A DNA stretch of 64,000 nt from Rhodocyclaceae bacterium (lineage in GTDB: Bacteria; Pseudomonadota; Gammaproteobacteria; Burkholderiales; Rhodocyclaceae): contig JAGRFY010000019.1 of NCBI GenBank assembly GCA_020445765.1, positions 62,001 to 126,000 on the forward strand, given 5' to 3'. Shown one piece after another: positions 9,418 through 23,676 of this stretch. The stretch's first letter is position 1. Each line of letters starts with the position of its first letter. Below the pieces are notes generated by a model. The model searched no databases. It had not been told where the DNA came from and saw only the letters and a list, made by a program, of their open reading frames with translations. The position numbers were made by a program, and so were the translations under genes.

Positions 9418-11514
9418 TTACGTGCCGGAGATTCCGTCCGCAGCGTCGGGCGCGGCGCGTCGCGGCACCAGCACGGAGAAGACGGCACCGCCTTCGGAAT
9501 GGTTGCCGGCCCGGATCGATCCGCCGTGAAGCGTGACGATTTCCCGGGTGATGGCCAGGCCGAGGCCGGTGCCGCCGGCGCCGGTCTTGGTCTTGGAACT
9601 CTGGACGAACTTGTCGAAGATCGATTCCAGTTCACTCTCGGGAATGCCGACGCCCTGGTCGCGAACGCTCATGCACAGTGCTGGCCGTCCCGATGGCAAT
9701 TCGCCGTCACCGAAGGCGATCGTGATCTCGCTCTGTGACGGCGAGAACTTGACCGCGTTCGCCACCAGATTCTGAATTACCGTAAGGAACTGCCGACGAT
9801 CGACGTAGGCCCGGGTGTCATCGGTCTGGCGGCTGACACGCAGCGTCAGCTGTCGGCTGTCGGTCAGGGCAGCGAGATCCCTGGCGATGACGCCCACCAG
9901 TTCGCGCACGTCGACGCGCCTGCATTGGAGCTTGGTCTGACGCGCTTCGAGCTTGGCGAGGTCGAGCAGATCGTCGACCAGTTCGCCGAGTCGATTGCCG
10001 CTTTTCACGATGCTCGCGAAATAGCTCCGCAGCTTTTCGGGTGATGAAGAATCGACCCGCTTCAGGCCGAGCGCCGCAAACGATCCGATGCCGTGCAACG
10101 GCGTCCGGAACTCGTGCGACATGTTCGCCAGGAATTCGCTCTTCGCCTGGTTGGCACGTTCTGCCTGTTCCTTCGCCGCCAGCAGATCGGCGGTCTGGCT
10201 GGCGACCAGCTCGGTCAGGTGGTCGCGGTGCATCTGCAGCTCCCGCTCGGCCAGTTTGCGCGACGTGATGTTCTTGATCGTTCCGCGGTAGCCCACGAAG
10301 CGGTCGGCCGGATCGAATACCGGGCGGCCGCTGAGACTCAGCCATTCCCAACCCTCGACCGCTTCATGCAACTGGAACTCGAGGTCGCGAAATTCCTGAC
10401 GATCGCGCATTGCCGTCTCGATCGCCCTGCATGCGGCCACCTGTTCGCGCGTCTGGCTGCGGGCGATCGATACCACGCTGGCGCCGACCACTTCGCGATG
10501 GCCGAACACCGGGCGAACGAACCGCAGGTTCTCGTCCGCCTCCCAGAAGCCGTCAGACGAGACCGAACTGAAGTCCCGGAAGCGCTGCTCGCTCTGCTGC
10601 AGCTCGCGCTCGCGCTCGCGCAGCAAGCTGATGTCCGACGCCACCACGACAGCACCCTCGAGCTTTCCACTACGCTCGTATAGCGGTGTGCCGCGGATGA
10701 TGAAGTGCCTTTCGCTACCGCTGCCCATCGCGTGCGCAAGGTTCGTCTCGAAGGCCAGACGCCCCCTGTCGAGGATCGTCCGGAAAAGCGTCAGGCCCGC
10801 TGGCAGGCCACTCGCCGGTGCGGCATCGCGCAATTCGGCCAGGCTTTGCGACGAGAGCAGAACGTCCCCGGGCCTGCCGACGACGTCGCTCGACTGGAAA
10901 CCGAGCTGCCCGGTGACGGCGGCGTTGATCTGGCTGATCCGGCCGCGAGCGTCCAGCACGACCAGCAGGTGCTCCATGCTGTTGATGACGTTGTCGATGA
11001 AGCGGCCGAGCCGTCCCTGCTCCTGTGCGCGCCGCTCGAGTTGACGGGATTTCTCCGACAGTTCCGCGATGATGCCGTCCATCACCTCGCTGATCGTCGT
11101 GACCTGCGCCTCGAGCACCGAGTTGGCTTCGCGCAGGGCACTGACTTCGTCCTTGAGCCGCGCCATCTCGTCCCGACTTCCGAAGATGTCGATCGCAACC
11201 GATTGCTGCAGGAAGAAGCGATCGCCCTGCCTGTCGACGAGGAAGGAGGCCGAGTTCGACTCGACTGGCACTTTCAAGCCATGAGCGCCGCAGATCAGAT
11301 TGCCTTCGCCGTCGCTGCGACAGCGATCCATCCGGCTGCCGTCATGGGGGCACTGCGCCGGGATACCGATCAGGCGACTGCCGCGCTGCAGGATCAGAAC
11401 GTGGGTCCTGGCATCGCCACCGGGGATGTCGACGTAGCCGCACCAGCGTCGATCGACACCAGCCACCGGTGTCACCGAGTGGATCGGTATCACGAACGCG
11501 CGCGTCGGTTCCAT
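9418..11514 (-). CDS. Soluble Rieske-PAS-PAS histidine kinase encoded with the hydrogenase
   Basis: 698 residues. Residues 1-110 form a Rieske-like domain with a full [2Fe-2S] ligand set: Cys55-Pro-His57 and, 17 residues on, Cys75-Gly-Ala-His78 ([18 protein letters not shown]). Residues 115-170 look like a coiled coil ([20 protein letters not shown]). Two PAS-like domains follow (about 172-298 and 305-420). HisKA has phospho-acceptor His467 in [12 protein letters not shown]. The HATPase domain has [17 protein letters not shown] and GGTGLGLAI. There is no transmembrane segment, so it is cytosolic. The start overlaps the endopeptidase gene by 25 bases, making it the last gene of a tight hydrogenase operon. 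Inference: the kinase senses redox state or H2 through the Rieske cluster. No cognate response regulator is adjacent. Confidence 0.9.
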   Translation of the reverse strand: MEPTRAFVIPIHSVTPVAGVDRRWCGYVDIPGGDARTHVLILQRGSRLIGIPAQCPHDGSRMDRCRSDGEGNLICGAHGLKVPVESNSASFLVDRQGDRFFLQQSVAIDIFGSRDEMARLKDEVSALREANSVLEAQVTTISEVMDGIIAELSEKSRQLERRAQEQGRLGRFIDNVINSMEHLLVVLDARGRISQINAAVTGQLGFQSSDVVGRPGDVLLSSQSLAELRDAAPASGLPAGLTLFRTILDRGRLAFETNLAHAMGSGSERHFIIRGTPLYERSGKLEGAVVVASDISLLRERERELQQSEQRFRDFSSVSSDGFWEADENLRFVRPVFGHREVVGASVVSIARSQTREQVAACRAIETAMRDRQEFRDLEFQLHEAVEGWEWLSLSGRPVFDPADRFVGYRGTIKNITSRKLAERELQMHRDHLTELVASQTADLLAAKEQAERANQAKSEFLANMSHEFRTPLHGIGSFAALGLKRVDSSSPEKLRSYFASIVKSGNRLGELVDDLLDLAKLEARQTKLQCRRVDVRELVGVIARDLAALTDSRQLTLRVSRQTDDTRAYVDRRQFLTVIQNLVANAVKFSPSQSEITIAFGDGELPSGRPALCMSVRDQGVGIPESELESIFDKFVQSSKTKTGAGGTGLGLAITREIVTLHGGSIRAGNHSEGGAVFSVLVPRRAAPDAADGISGT

Positions 11515-11957
11515 CGGAGCCAGGCCATCACTGTCCGCGTCGCCGCCGGCATAGCCGCCGCGACCGCGCGCGACAGGCCGGGACGGAATGGGTCGATGCG
11601 ATCGGCCTCGACACCGACGATGCTGATCTGTGGCGGCTGCGGCAAGACCTTGAGAACGGTCTCGAGCAGGCAGCCGACGCCGGCGCCGTGACCCGGGGTC
11701 TCCTCCCGGGCGATCGCCTCGGCGGCCAGCACGTGCAGCGAGCCGGGCGGGCCATAGCCGCTCAGGGCGTCGATGACGAGGACCTGGTCACAGCCCTCGA
11801 AGCAGTCGATCGCGCTCGGGCTGGCGGCATCGGCGCGCATCAGGCGGGTGTCCGGCGGCAGGCCGAGCCCAGTCAGCTCGGCGTGCAGTGCAGGCCCGAA
11901 GCCGTCATCGCCGTGCAGCTCGTTGCCGAAACAGATCACGTGTGTGCTACACGCCAT
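11490..11957 (-). CDS. [NiFe]-hydrogenase maturation endopeptidase (HyaD/HupD/HupW family)
   Basis: 155 residues, normal length. The N-terminal [19 protein letters not shown] matches the GNxLxxDDGxG nickel-sensing motif of hydrogenase maturation proteases; Glu16 or nearby Asp residues and the later [17 protein letters not shown] supply metal ligands by family analogy. The enzyme removes the C-terminal extension of the large subunit after nickel insertion. The start overlaps the large-subunit gene by 11 bases and the stop lies inside the start of the kinase gene, so all are co-translated. Its presence agrees with the 12-residue extension after the last His of the large subunit. Confidence 0.9.
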   Translation of the reverse strand: MACSTHVICFGNELHGDDGFGPALHAELTGLGLPPDTRLMRADAASPSAIDCFEGCDQVLVIDALSGYGPPGSLHVLAAEAIAREETPGHGAGVGCLLETVLKVLPQPPQISIVGVEADRIDPFRPGLSRAVAAAMPAATRTVMAWLRWNRRARS

Positions 11958-13482
11958 AGCGCACCCGCTTGCCGCTGCCGGCGAAATGCACCGTGCATAC
12001 GAGGCAGGGATCGTGGGAGCGGACGATGTGTCCGAGTTCGACCGGATCGTCGGTATCGGCGATCTCCAGGCCGATCACGCTCTGTTCCCAATGACCATGG
12101 CGTCCGTGACTGTCCTTCGGCGACGCGTTCCAGGCCGTCGGCGTGACGATCTGGTAGCGAGCGATGCGGCCGTCACGCACCTGCAGCCAGTGGCCCAGCG
12201 TGCCGCGCGCCGCCTGCACGAGGCCGAATCCGTCCCCATCCGAGAGGGCGCCGGCGCTCGGGTTCAGGTAGTGTGGCTCACCGAGCCGGCGGGCCAGGTC
12301 CTCGACCTGGCTGCGCATCAGCGCGAGCGTGGTCGCGGACCGCCGTAGTCGGGCGAACTGGCGCAACCAGGTATTCGGCCCGAGTTTCGTCAGCATGTCG
12401 CGACACAATGCATCACCGGCCGCGAGCAACTCGGCCAAGGGACCGGTCTCGACCACGCGGCCGTCGTAGCGTGGCGCCTTCGCCCAGCTGTAGCGATCGC
12501 TGCCCGGCTGGTAGTCGGGCACCGTTTCGCCATCGAAGGGATGCCGACCGCCATCGTATGGGCGGAACCAGGAATGCCGCACATGTTCCGCGATCAGGGA
12601 CGGATCGAAGGCCGTCAGCGAGCCCTCGTCGGCGTCGTAGATGCCGGCCGCGAGCAGGGTTTCCTGCCCCCCGTACGGGGGGCCCCAGCGTTCGGGATGG
12701 TGGTAGCTGCCCCCCGACAGAAAGCTGCGCGCGCCGCCGCCCATTCGGTCGAGTCCGACCGAGCGGCTGAAGCGGCAAAACAGCGGCATCGCCAGTCGGG
12801 CCCGTTCCGGCTCGGCGAGCCAGCGTTCGAGCGCGTCGAGCGAATCGATCGACAGGAAGCACTCGAGGCGGTCGCCGAGCACGGCGTCTTCGAGCCACTC
12901 GATGGTGGTGCCGACCAGTTCCCGGCAATCGACGATGTCGCGAGCATTGGCGCCCCGTGTCACGCCGCCGGGCAGCATGTACGAGGAATGGGGCCACTGC
13001 CCGCCGAAGATCGCGACGACCTGCAGGATCCGGCGGCTGACGCCGAGGGCACCGATCACCGCGCTGCCTTTCAACGGCCGGAACGCGCTCGCGATCTCGG
13101 CGGCCAGCGGATGGTCGGCGTAGCGAGCATTCAGGAAGTCGGGCACGAAGAAGAGGAAGGTCTGGCGCAGGTCGCTCTGTACGTTCTCGGCCATCAGGCA
13201 GAGGTTTCTGATCAGCGTTGCCTGCGGCGGTACCGGCAGCCGCCCGAGCCGTTCGAGGGACAGTACGGCGGCGTAGAGATGGGCGGTGCCGCAGATGCCG
13301 CAGACACGCGGCGTGATCACCAACGCGTCGCGCGGCGCGCGATCCACCAGCAACTGTTCGAAACCGCGGAACAGGGTGCCGATACAGCGGGCATCGACGA
13401 TGCGACTGCCTTCGACATCGACCTCGAATTCGAGGTCTCCCTCGACCCGGTTGAGATCGACACCAATGGTTCGCCGCGCCAT
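11947..13482 (-). CDS. hupL: [NiFe] hydrogenase large subunit, group 2-type
   Basis: 511 residues from ATG at 13482, two bases after the small-subunit stop (TGAGGATG). The N-terminal L1 motif RVCGICGTAH supplies Cys61 and Cys64; the C-terminal L2 motif DPCLVCTVH supplies Cys493 and Cys496. These four cysteines bind the NiFe(CN)2CO centre. After His499 comes a 12-residue tail ([12 protein letters not shown]), the expected substrate of the adjacent endopeptidase. Sensor hydrogenases of group 2b (HoxC/HupV) lack a processed tail, so the tail argues for a catalytically mature, 2a-like enzyme. No hyp genes for cofactor synthesis lie in the window; they must be elsewhere for activity. Confidence 0.95.
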   Translation of the reverse strand: MARRTIGVDLNRVEGDLEFEVDVEGSRIVDARCIGTLFRGFEQLLVDRAPRDALVITPRVCGICGTAHLYAAVLSLERLGRLPVPPQATLIRNLCLMAENVQSDLRQTFLFFVPDFLNARYADHPLAAEIASAFRPLKGSAVIGALGVSRRILQVVAIFGGQWPHSSYMLPGGVTRGANARDIVDCRELVGTTIEWLEDAVLGDRLECFLSIDSLDALERWLAEPERARLAMPLFCRFSRSVGLDRMGGGARSFLSGGSYHHPERWGPPYGGQETLLAAGIYDADEGSLTAFDPSLIAEHVRHSWFRPYDGGRHPFDGETVPDYQPGSDRYSWAKAPRYDGRVVETGPLAELLAAGDALCRDMLTKLGPNTWLRQFARLRRSATTLALMRSQVEDLARRLGEPHYLNPSAGALSDGDGFGLVQAARGTLGHWLQVRDGRIARYQIVTPTAWNASPKDSHGRHGHWEQSVIGLEIADTDDPVELGHIVRSHDPCLVCTVHFAGSGKRVRYGV

Positions 13483-13484
13483 CC

Positions 13485-14426
13485 TCAGGGTTCCATTTCG
13501 CGCTTGATCAGTCGCACCGGCGCAGCGGCCTTCGCCAGGTTCTTGTAAGCCATGTAGCGGGCACGGGAGACCCCCAGCGGCAGCGTGACCGGGACGTCCC
13601 CGATCTTGTCGGTTCGGAAGAGGTCGCCGTCCCGTGGGAAGTCCGGCGATGTACAGCCGAAGCAGGGCACCCCGGCGCGCGTCTTGCTGCTGCGGTTGTT
13701 CCACAGCTCGGCATTGCAGTTGGCAAGCGTGCCGGGTCCCTGGCAGCCGAGATTGAAGTACATGCACGCCTTGCCACCCGGCTCGTGATCCTCGACATCG
13801 TATTCGTGGTACTCGTTGCGCGTGCACCCCTGATGCACGGTGGACGCGTAGAAGACTCGCGGCCGATTCAGGAAGTCGAGTTCGAACGGCGTGTCGGAGG
13901 CCAGCATCGCCAAGCTGCGGGTGATCGTCAGCGGATGCACCGGACAACCCGCCAGATTGATCACCGGGCGACCATCGCCCGAGCGCCAGTCGGCGCCGAG
14001 CAGCCCCCCCGGTTCGGCGTGGTCGTACTGCAGACCGGTCGCATCGGACGGATTGGGAGGTGCGGCATGGACACCGCCGAAGGCGGCACAGGTGCCCACC
14101 GCCACCACGGTGCGCGCACGGGCGGCGAGCGCGGCGGCGATCTGCATCTTCGGGCGCCCGCGATGGCTGTCGAACATGCCGCTGCCGTAGGGTCCGGTGA
14201 TGATGCTGCCTTCGATGCAGAGGATGTCGAGTGCCTGGCGACCCGACTCGATGCGCTCGACCAGGCGCGCGAATTCACCGGAGGGATGATCGCTCAGCGA
14301 TGGATGCCAGAGCAGCTCGATCGCACCGCTGCGGATCAGGCCTTCGATCGATGGACCGTCCGCATTCAGCAGCGACATGCTGTCGCCACTGCAGGCGCCA
14401 GTCTGCATCCACAGCAAGTTGGCCAT
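13485..14426 (-). CDS. hupS: [NiFe] hydrogenase small subunit, group 2-type, cytosolic, with Asp at a proximal-cluster position
   Basis: 313 residues from ATG at 14426 with GGAAGAG upstream. It begins directly with MANLLWMQTGACSGDSMSLL, with no Tat signal and no C-terminal anchor, so the enzyme stays in the cytosol. Proximal-cluster ligands are Cys12, Cys113 and Cys161; the usual fourth Cys is Asp15 (CSGD). Group 2a cyanobacterial enzymes have CSGN here, from recollection. Distal-cluster candidates are His198, Cys201, Cys221 and Cys228; medial candidates are Cys237, Cys255 and Cys258 (PCFGCTSP). It is the first gene of the operon and is divergent from uvrA across a 170-base gap that must hold the promoter. 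Confidence 0.95.
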   Translation of the reverse strand: MANLLWMQTGACSGDSMSLLNADGPSIEGLIRSGAIELLWHPSLSDHPSGEFARLVERIESGRQALDILCIEGSIITGPYGSGMFDSHRGRPKMQIAAALAARARTVVAVGTCAAFGGVHAAPPNPSDATGLQYDHAEPGGLLGADWRSGDGRPVINLAGCPVHPLTITRSLAMLASDTPFELDFLNRPRVFYASTVHQGCTRNEYHEYDVEDHEPGGKACMYFNLGCQGPGTLANCNAELWNNRSSKTRAGVPCFGCTSPDFPRDGDLFRTDKIGDVPVTLPLGVSRARYMAYKNLAKAAAPVRLIKREMEP

Positions 14427-14596
14427 CGCGTCTCTTCCGTTGTCGGTTCCCGCCTCGTGTCTTCCGAGGCTGCGTCGGAGTTGAACGGGACGTCGGCGGA
14501 TAACTTGAGGCAATTCCGCCGAGCGTCGACCGCGGTACGAAACCCGGACTCGCGACTAGAATCTCCTTCTTCCCACCGGCCCCGATACGCCTGTCC

Positions 14597-20095
<5,499 letters not shown>

Positions 20096-20232
20096 GTTCG
20101 ATGCCCGCGGCATGGGGCATCATGAAAACATTGTCTAGGATCAACATCGCCCTACATTGGTGCGCCCGTCCGCTTCCCAACAAACGCTCAGCCGTGGAAA
20201 ATACTGCACTGCACAATAACGAGGTGGACGAC

Positions 20233-20919
20233 ATGAAGCGGAGCGTGGCGGTCTGGGATCTGCCGACCCGCATCTTCCACTGGTCGCTCGTGCTGCTGGT
20301 CGTCGGTTCGTTCACCAGCGGCAAGATCGGTGGCAATGCGATGCTGTGGCACGGCACCTTCGGGGTCGCCATCCTCGGGCTGCTGAGTTTTCGCCTGGTA
20401 TGGGGACTGATCGGTTCGACCTACGCCCGTTTCTTCACCTTCGTGCGTGGTCCGCGCGCGATCATCGCCTACCTGCGCGGCGAGTGGCGTGGCCTGGGGC
20501 ACAATCCGCTGGGCGCGCTGTCGGTGGTCGCCTTGCTCGCGGTGCTGTCCTTCCAGGCCTTGAGCGGCCTGGTGTCCAACGACGACATCGCCTTCAACGG
20601 CCCGCTGTATCCGCTGGTAAGCAAGGACTATTCCGACTGGATGACGGGGCTGCACCGTCGCTCGGAGCTCATCATCCTGGTGCTGGTCTTCCTGCACGTC
20701 GGCGCGATCGTCTATTACCTGCGGGTGAAGAAACAGAATCTGGTGCGGCCGATGATCACCGGCCTCACGCGGACCACCGATGCCGACGCCAGGCCCGCCA
20801 CCGGCGGTGGCCCGCTCGCCTTCCTGATCGCCGTGGTGGTCGCCCTGGCCGCCGTCTGGGCGGCGTCGGGCGGTGTGCTGCCGCCACCGCCGCCGCCGCC
20901 GCCGGCGCCGGTCTGGTAG
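20233..20919 (+). CDS. Cytochrome b561-family diheme membrane protein with a polyproline tail
   Basis: 228 residues from ATG at 20233 (GAGGTGG upstream). It begins MKRSVAVWDLPTRIFHWSLV, the hallmark start of the prokaryotic cytochrome b561 / hydrogenase-type b family, with His16 as a heme ligand. Other candidate ligands are in LWHGTFG, GLHRRSE and FLHVGAI. Four transmembrane helices are followed by a fifth hydrophobic segment (LAFLIAVVVALAAVWAA). The C-terminus encodes eight consecutive prolines before APVW, unusual for this family. It converges on a cytochrome c' gene; such b561/c' pairs are common and suggest electron exchange between quinone pool and periplasmic c-type cytochrome. It is not in the hydrogenase operon. 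Confidence 0.92.
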   Translation: MKRSVAVWDLPTRIFHWSLVLLVVGSFTSGKIGGNAMLWHGTFGVAILGLLSFRLVWGLIGSTYARFFTFVRGPRAIIAYLRGEWRGLGHNPLGALSVVALLAVLSFQALSGLVSNDDIAFNGPLYPLVSKDYSDWMTGLHRRSELIILVLVFLHVGAIVYYLRVKKQNLVRPMITGLTRTTDADARPATGGGPLAFLIAVVVALAAVWAASGGVLPPPPPPPPAPVW

Positions 20920-20949
20920 GCGGTCGGGCGGCAGCGGCGCGAAGCGCGC

Positions 20950-21429
20950 TTACTTGTCCTCTTCCTCGCGGAACTTGTCGTGGCAGGCCTTGCAGGCCTT
21001 GCCGGTTTCGCCGAATTGAGCCTTGATCGCCGCCTTGTCGCCACCGGCGGCGACCTTCTTCAGTTCGTTGGCCTGCTTGACGAAGTTCAGCGCGACTTCC
21101 TTGACCTCGTCGGGCTTCTCGAAGAATTCCGGCTTGAGCCGGGTCTCCTTCCAGCCCTTGCCCTGGTCCGTGCCCGGGGCGAACAGCGCGCCGAGACCGG
21201 AGTTGGCGACCGCCGCGACGACATCGGCCGCCGCAGCGACCTGCCCGGCATCGAACGGCACCTTGTCGTCCACCGCCATGGCCTTGATCTTGCCCATGTT
21301 CCAGGCCATGAAGGTATAGCCTGACTGACGGAACTTGATCATCTCCTCGGGTTTCAGCTGGGCGCTGGCGGCAGTGACCACGCCCAGGCAGGCGAGCGCG
21401 AGGATCGGACGGACGATATTCTTCTTCAT
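20950..21429 (-). CDS. Cytochrome c' (c-556-like) periplasmic protein
   Basis: 159 residues. The signal peptide MKKNIVRPILALACLGVVTA is cut after ASA near residue 23. The single heme site CKACH (Cys146, Cys149, His150) is near the C-terminus, the diagnostic position of cytochrome c', whose four-helix bundle precedes it. Arg34 in IKFRQSGY corresponds to a conserved helix-1 arginine. Cytochromes c' bind NO and CO at a five-coordinate heme and help protect against NO in denitrifiers. The stop converges on the cytochrome b561 gene (30 bases apart); a start at 21429 follows a modest purine tract. Confidence 0.92.
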   Translation of the reverse strand: MKKNIVRPILALACLGVVTAASAQLKPEEMIKFRQSGYTFMAWNMGKIKAMAVDDKVPFDAGQVAAAADVVAAVANSGLGALFAPGTDQGKGWKETRLKPEFFEKPDEVKEVALNFVKQANELKKVAAGGDKAAIKAQFGETGKACKACHDKFREEEDK

Positions 21430-21548
21430 GACTTGAGCAACCTCGATTGACGTTTTGGATTATTGCGGGGATGGCGGGCCCGAACGGACCCGCACGCCGT
21501 CTCAACAGGACAGCGTCCACGATTATTCCAGACGGGAGGATCGAGTGC

Positions 21549-22193
21549 TCAGGCGGACGCCGGCGCAGCCGGCTTGCGATGCGCCCAGGCGAGTGCGTCC
21601 TCGAGGCGGTCGTTGCCCCAGAACAACTCGCCCGCGACGACGAAGCTCGGCGCGCCGAACAGCCCCGACTGGCAGGCCCGCTCGGTCTGCCGGCGCAATG
21701 TCTCCTTGCCGTCCGGCGCGCAGGCAGCGGCCAGCAGCGCGCCGGCCGATGCCGGCAGTGGCAACCCGGCCAGCAGTTCGGTGATCACCTGCTCGGAGCC
21801 GATGTCCCGGTCATCGGCGAAATTGGCCTGCATCACGCGTCGGCTGAACTCGCCGATCCAGGCCTGGTCCTGGCCGAGGCAGGCCACCCGGGCGGCCAGC
21901 AGTCCGTTGCGCGGAAACACGCTGGGACGCTTCAGGCGCAGGCCGTAGCGTTCGCACAGGCGCTCGAGATCGCGCCACATGTAGCGCCCCTTCGGCGGGT
22001 AGATGTTGAACGGCGAATCGTTCCAGCCAAGGCTCATGAATACCGGGCCCAGCAGGAACGGGCGCCATGCCACGTCGACCTCGGCGGCGGCCGCCAGTGC
22101 CTCGATGCGCATCACCGACAAGTAGGAATAGGAGCTCGCGAACTCGTACCAGAACTCGATGGTCGGGCGCCCGGTGCCCGTTTCGCCGCTCAT
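21549..22193 (-). CDS. DsbA-family / 2-hydroxychromene-2-carboxylate isomerase-like protein
   Basis: 214 residues from ATG at 22193. The N-terminal IEFWYEFASSYSYLSVMRIE and late FGAPSFVVAGELFWGNDRL are typical of the HCCA isomerase / GST-kappa branch of the DsbA thioredoxin-fold family; the CxxC of true DsbA is absent, the FASSYSYL segment holding the catalytic Ser region instead. Known members isomerise 2-hydroxychromene-2-carboxylate in naphthalene degradation or act as glutathione transferases. Start and stop of the upstream hydrolase overlap as ATGA, so both proteins are made together. Substrate unknown. Confidence 0.88.
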   Translation of the reverse strand: MSGETGTGRPTIEFWYEFASSYSYLSVMRIEALAAAAEVDVAWRPFLLGPVFMSLGWNDSPFNIYPPKGRYMWRDLERLCERYGLRLKRPSVFPRNGLLAARVACLGQDQAWIGEFSRRVMQANFADDRDIGSEQVITELLAGLPLPASAGALLAAACAPDGKETLRRQTERACQSGLFGAPSFVVAGELFWGNDRLEDALAWAHRKPAAPASA

Positions 22194-23071
22194 GAGGCCT
22201 CCAGGAAGGCGAGCAGCGCGGTGCTGACCTCGGCAGGCGCTTCCTCGGGCAGGAAATGGCCCGATGGCACGGTGTGGCCGGAAACGTCGCTGGCATACTG
22301 CCGCCAGACGTCGAGCACATCGTAGCTGCAGTGCACGAAACCATGCTCGCCCCACAATACCAGCAGTGGGCAATCGATTCGTCGGCGTCCGAAATCGGCT
22401 TCGTCGTGTTCGAGATCGATGTCGGCTGCCGCCCGGTAGTCGTCGCAACTCGCACGGATGCCTTCCGGTCCCGAAAAGCAGCGCAGGTATTCACGGACCG
22501 CCCCTTCGTCGAACTCGGCGCCGGGGGCCGCCCAGCGGCGCAGCTTCTCGCGCAACCAGTATTCGGGATCGGCGCCGATCAGGCGCTCGGGCAGTCCGTC
22601 GGGCTGGATCAGGAAGAACCAGTGGTAGTAGCCGGTGGCGAAATGACGGTCGGCCGTAACGAACATGTGGCGGGTCGGCGCGATGTCCATCACGCACAGG
22701 CGCGTCACCCGATCTGCGTGATCGAGCGCGAGCCGGTGGGCGACCCGGGCGCCGCGGTCGTGGCCGGCGACAGCAAAGCGACGGTAGCCGAGCGCCGCCA
22801 TCACCGACACCATGTCCCCGGCCATCGCCCGCTTGGCGTAGGCCGCCTGGCGTGCGCCGCCCGGTGGTTTGGCGCTGTCACCGTAGCCTCGCAGATCGGC
22901 ACAGACGACATGGTGGCGTCGGGCCAGTGCCGGCGCCACCCGATGCCACATGTGGCGGGTCTGCGGATAACCGTGCAGCAACAGCAGCGGCGACCCCTCG
23001 CCGCCGTGGCTGATCCGGATCGACATCGCATCGACGGCGATGTCCTGTTCGACGAAGTGGTCCGGGAGCAT
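22190..23071 (-). CDS. Alpha/beta hydrolase, fluoroacetate-dehalogenase-like
   Basis: 293 residues from ATG at 23071 (AGGAGG upstream). The nucleophile is Asp105 in AGHDRGAR, followed by Arg106 and Arg109, which bind the carboxylate in fluoroacetate dehalogenases. His150-Trp151 (YHWFF) and Tyr212 (CDYRA) match the fluoride-stabilising triad; Asp129 (MDIAP) and His272 (SGHF) complete the charge relay. All these residues of the characterised Rhodopseudomonas enzyme (RPA1163) can be aligned by eye. Defluorination or hydrolysis of another haloacid is plausible; the family also contains epoxide hydrolases, so activity needs testing. Coupled to the HCCA-isomerase-like gene downstream. Confidence 0.85.
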   Translation of the reverse strand: MLPDHFVEQDIAVDAMSIRISHGGEGSPLLLLHGYPQTRHMWHRVAPALARRHHVVCADLRGYGDSAKPPGGARQAAYAKRAMAGDMVSVMAALGYRRFAVAGHDRGARVAHRLALDHADRVTRLCVMDIAPTRHMFVTADRHFATGYYHWFFLIQPDGLPERLIGADPEYWLREKLRRWAAPGAEFDEGAVREYLRCFSGPEGIRASCDDYRAAADIDLEHDEADFGRRRIDCPLLVLWGEHGFVHCSYDVLDVWRQYASDVSGHTVPSGHFLPEEAPAEVSTALLAFLEAS

Positions 23072-23208
23072 CGTGGGGTCCTCCTGGTTCGGCGACTGCG
23101 CGGTCTTGCGCAGGGCGGACACGACCGATTGTGGCGTTCGCGGGGTCCAGCAGCAAGCGGGCCCCGCTGGCTGCCGTCGGCATGGCAGTCGGCGTTGGCC
23201 GCTGGCGC

Positions 23209-23559
23209 TCACGGCGCAGCGCGCCGTATCCGATCGTGCAGGCCGCGTGCGGCGGCGCCGCTCCAGCGCGGATCGAACAGCCCGAGCACGCGCTTCGCCC
23301 AACCGGCCCGGGTCCGTACCTGTCGATCCGCCGGCCGGCACCGCAGCGTGGCGCCGTCGCGCGATGTCACGACGATCGCGGTCGGCAGGGACAGCACGAT
23401 CCGGCATCCGGGGCGCAGGACCACGTCACGTTGGTCACCGAGCTGGGTGATCCACGCGGTACCGTCGATGCAGTGCAGTTCGAGACCGGCAGCGTGTTCG
23501 ATCAGGCGCGTCGTCGCGCGCGGCACGGTCAAGGTCTTCCATGCGTTTTGATCATTCAT
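23209..23559 (-). CDS. DUF2917 protein
   Basis: 116 residues from ATG at 23559, with GGAGG seven bases upstream; four extra codons upstream lack a site. The core GLELHCIDGTAWITQLGDQRDVVLRPG and CRIVLS fits DUF2917, a small cupin-like beta domain common in betaproteobacteria. It is divergent from a GcvA-type LysR regulator 117 bases away, an arrangement I recall as frequent for this family. Function unknown. The 117-base gap likely carries LysR binding and both promoters. Confidence 0.8.
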   Translation of the reverse strand: MNDQNAWKTLTVPRATTRLIEHAAGLELHCIDGTAWITQLGDQRDVVLRPGCRIVLSLPTAIVVTSRDGATLRCRPADRQVRTRAGWAKRVLGLFDPRWSGAAARGLHDRIRRAAP

Positions 23560-23676
23560 GACGTCCTCCATCGGCTATTCTGACAGCAGACAGACTGCGA
23601 TCTGCAGAAGCAGTATCGAGGTTGAACGGCAGCCCGAACAAGCGCCCATTTCGCATCCTGTTCATGAGAATAACGC

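Noticed and set aside
11947-14426. Assignment of the hydrogenase as a group 2b sensory enzyme (HoxBC/HupUV)
   Set aside because: The large subunit has a C-terminal extension and a maturation endopeptidase is present, whereas 2b sensors are unprocessed. The CSGD motif also fits 2a better than the GGCxxC of 2b.
20233-20919. Cytochrome b561 as the membrane anchor (HupC) of the hydrogenase
   Set aside because: It is 6 kb away on the other side of uvrA and paired with cytochrome c'; the small subunit lacks both a Tat signal and a membrane anchor.
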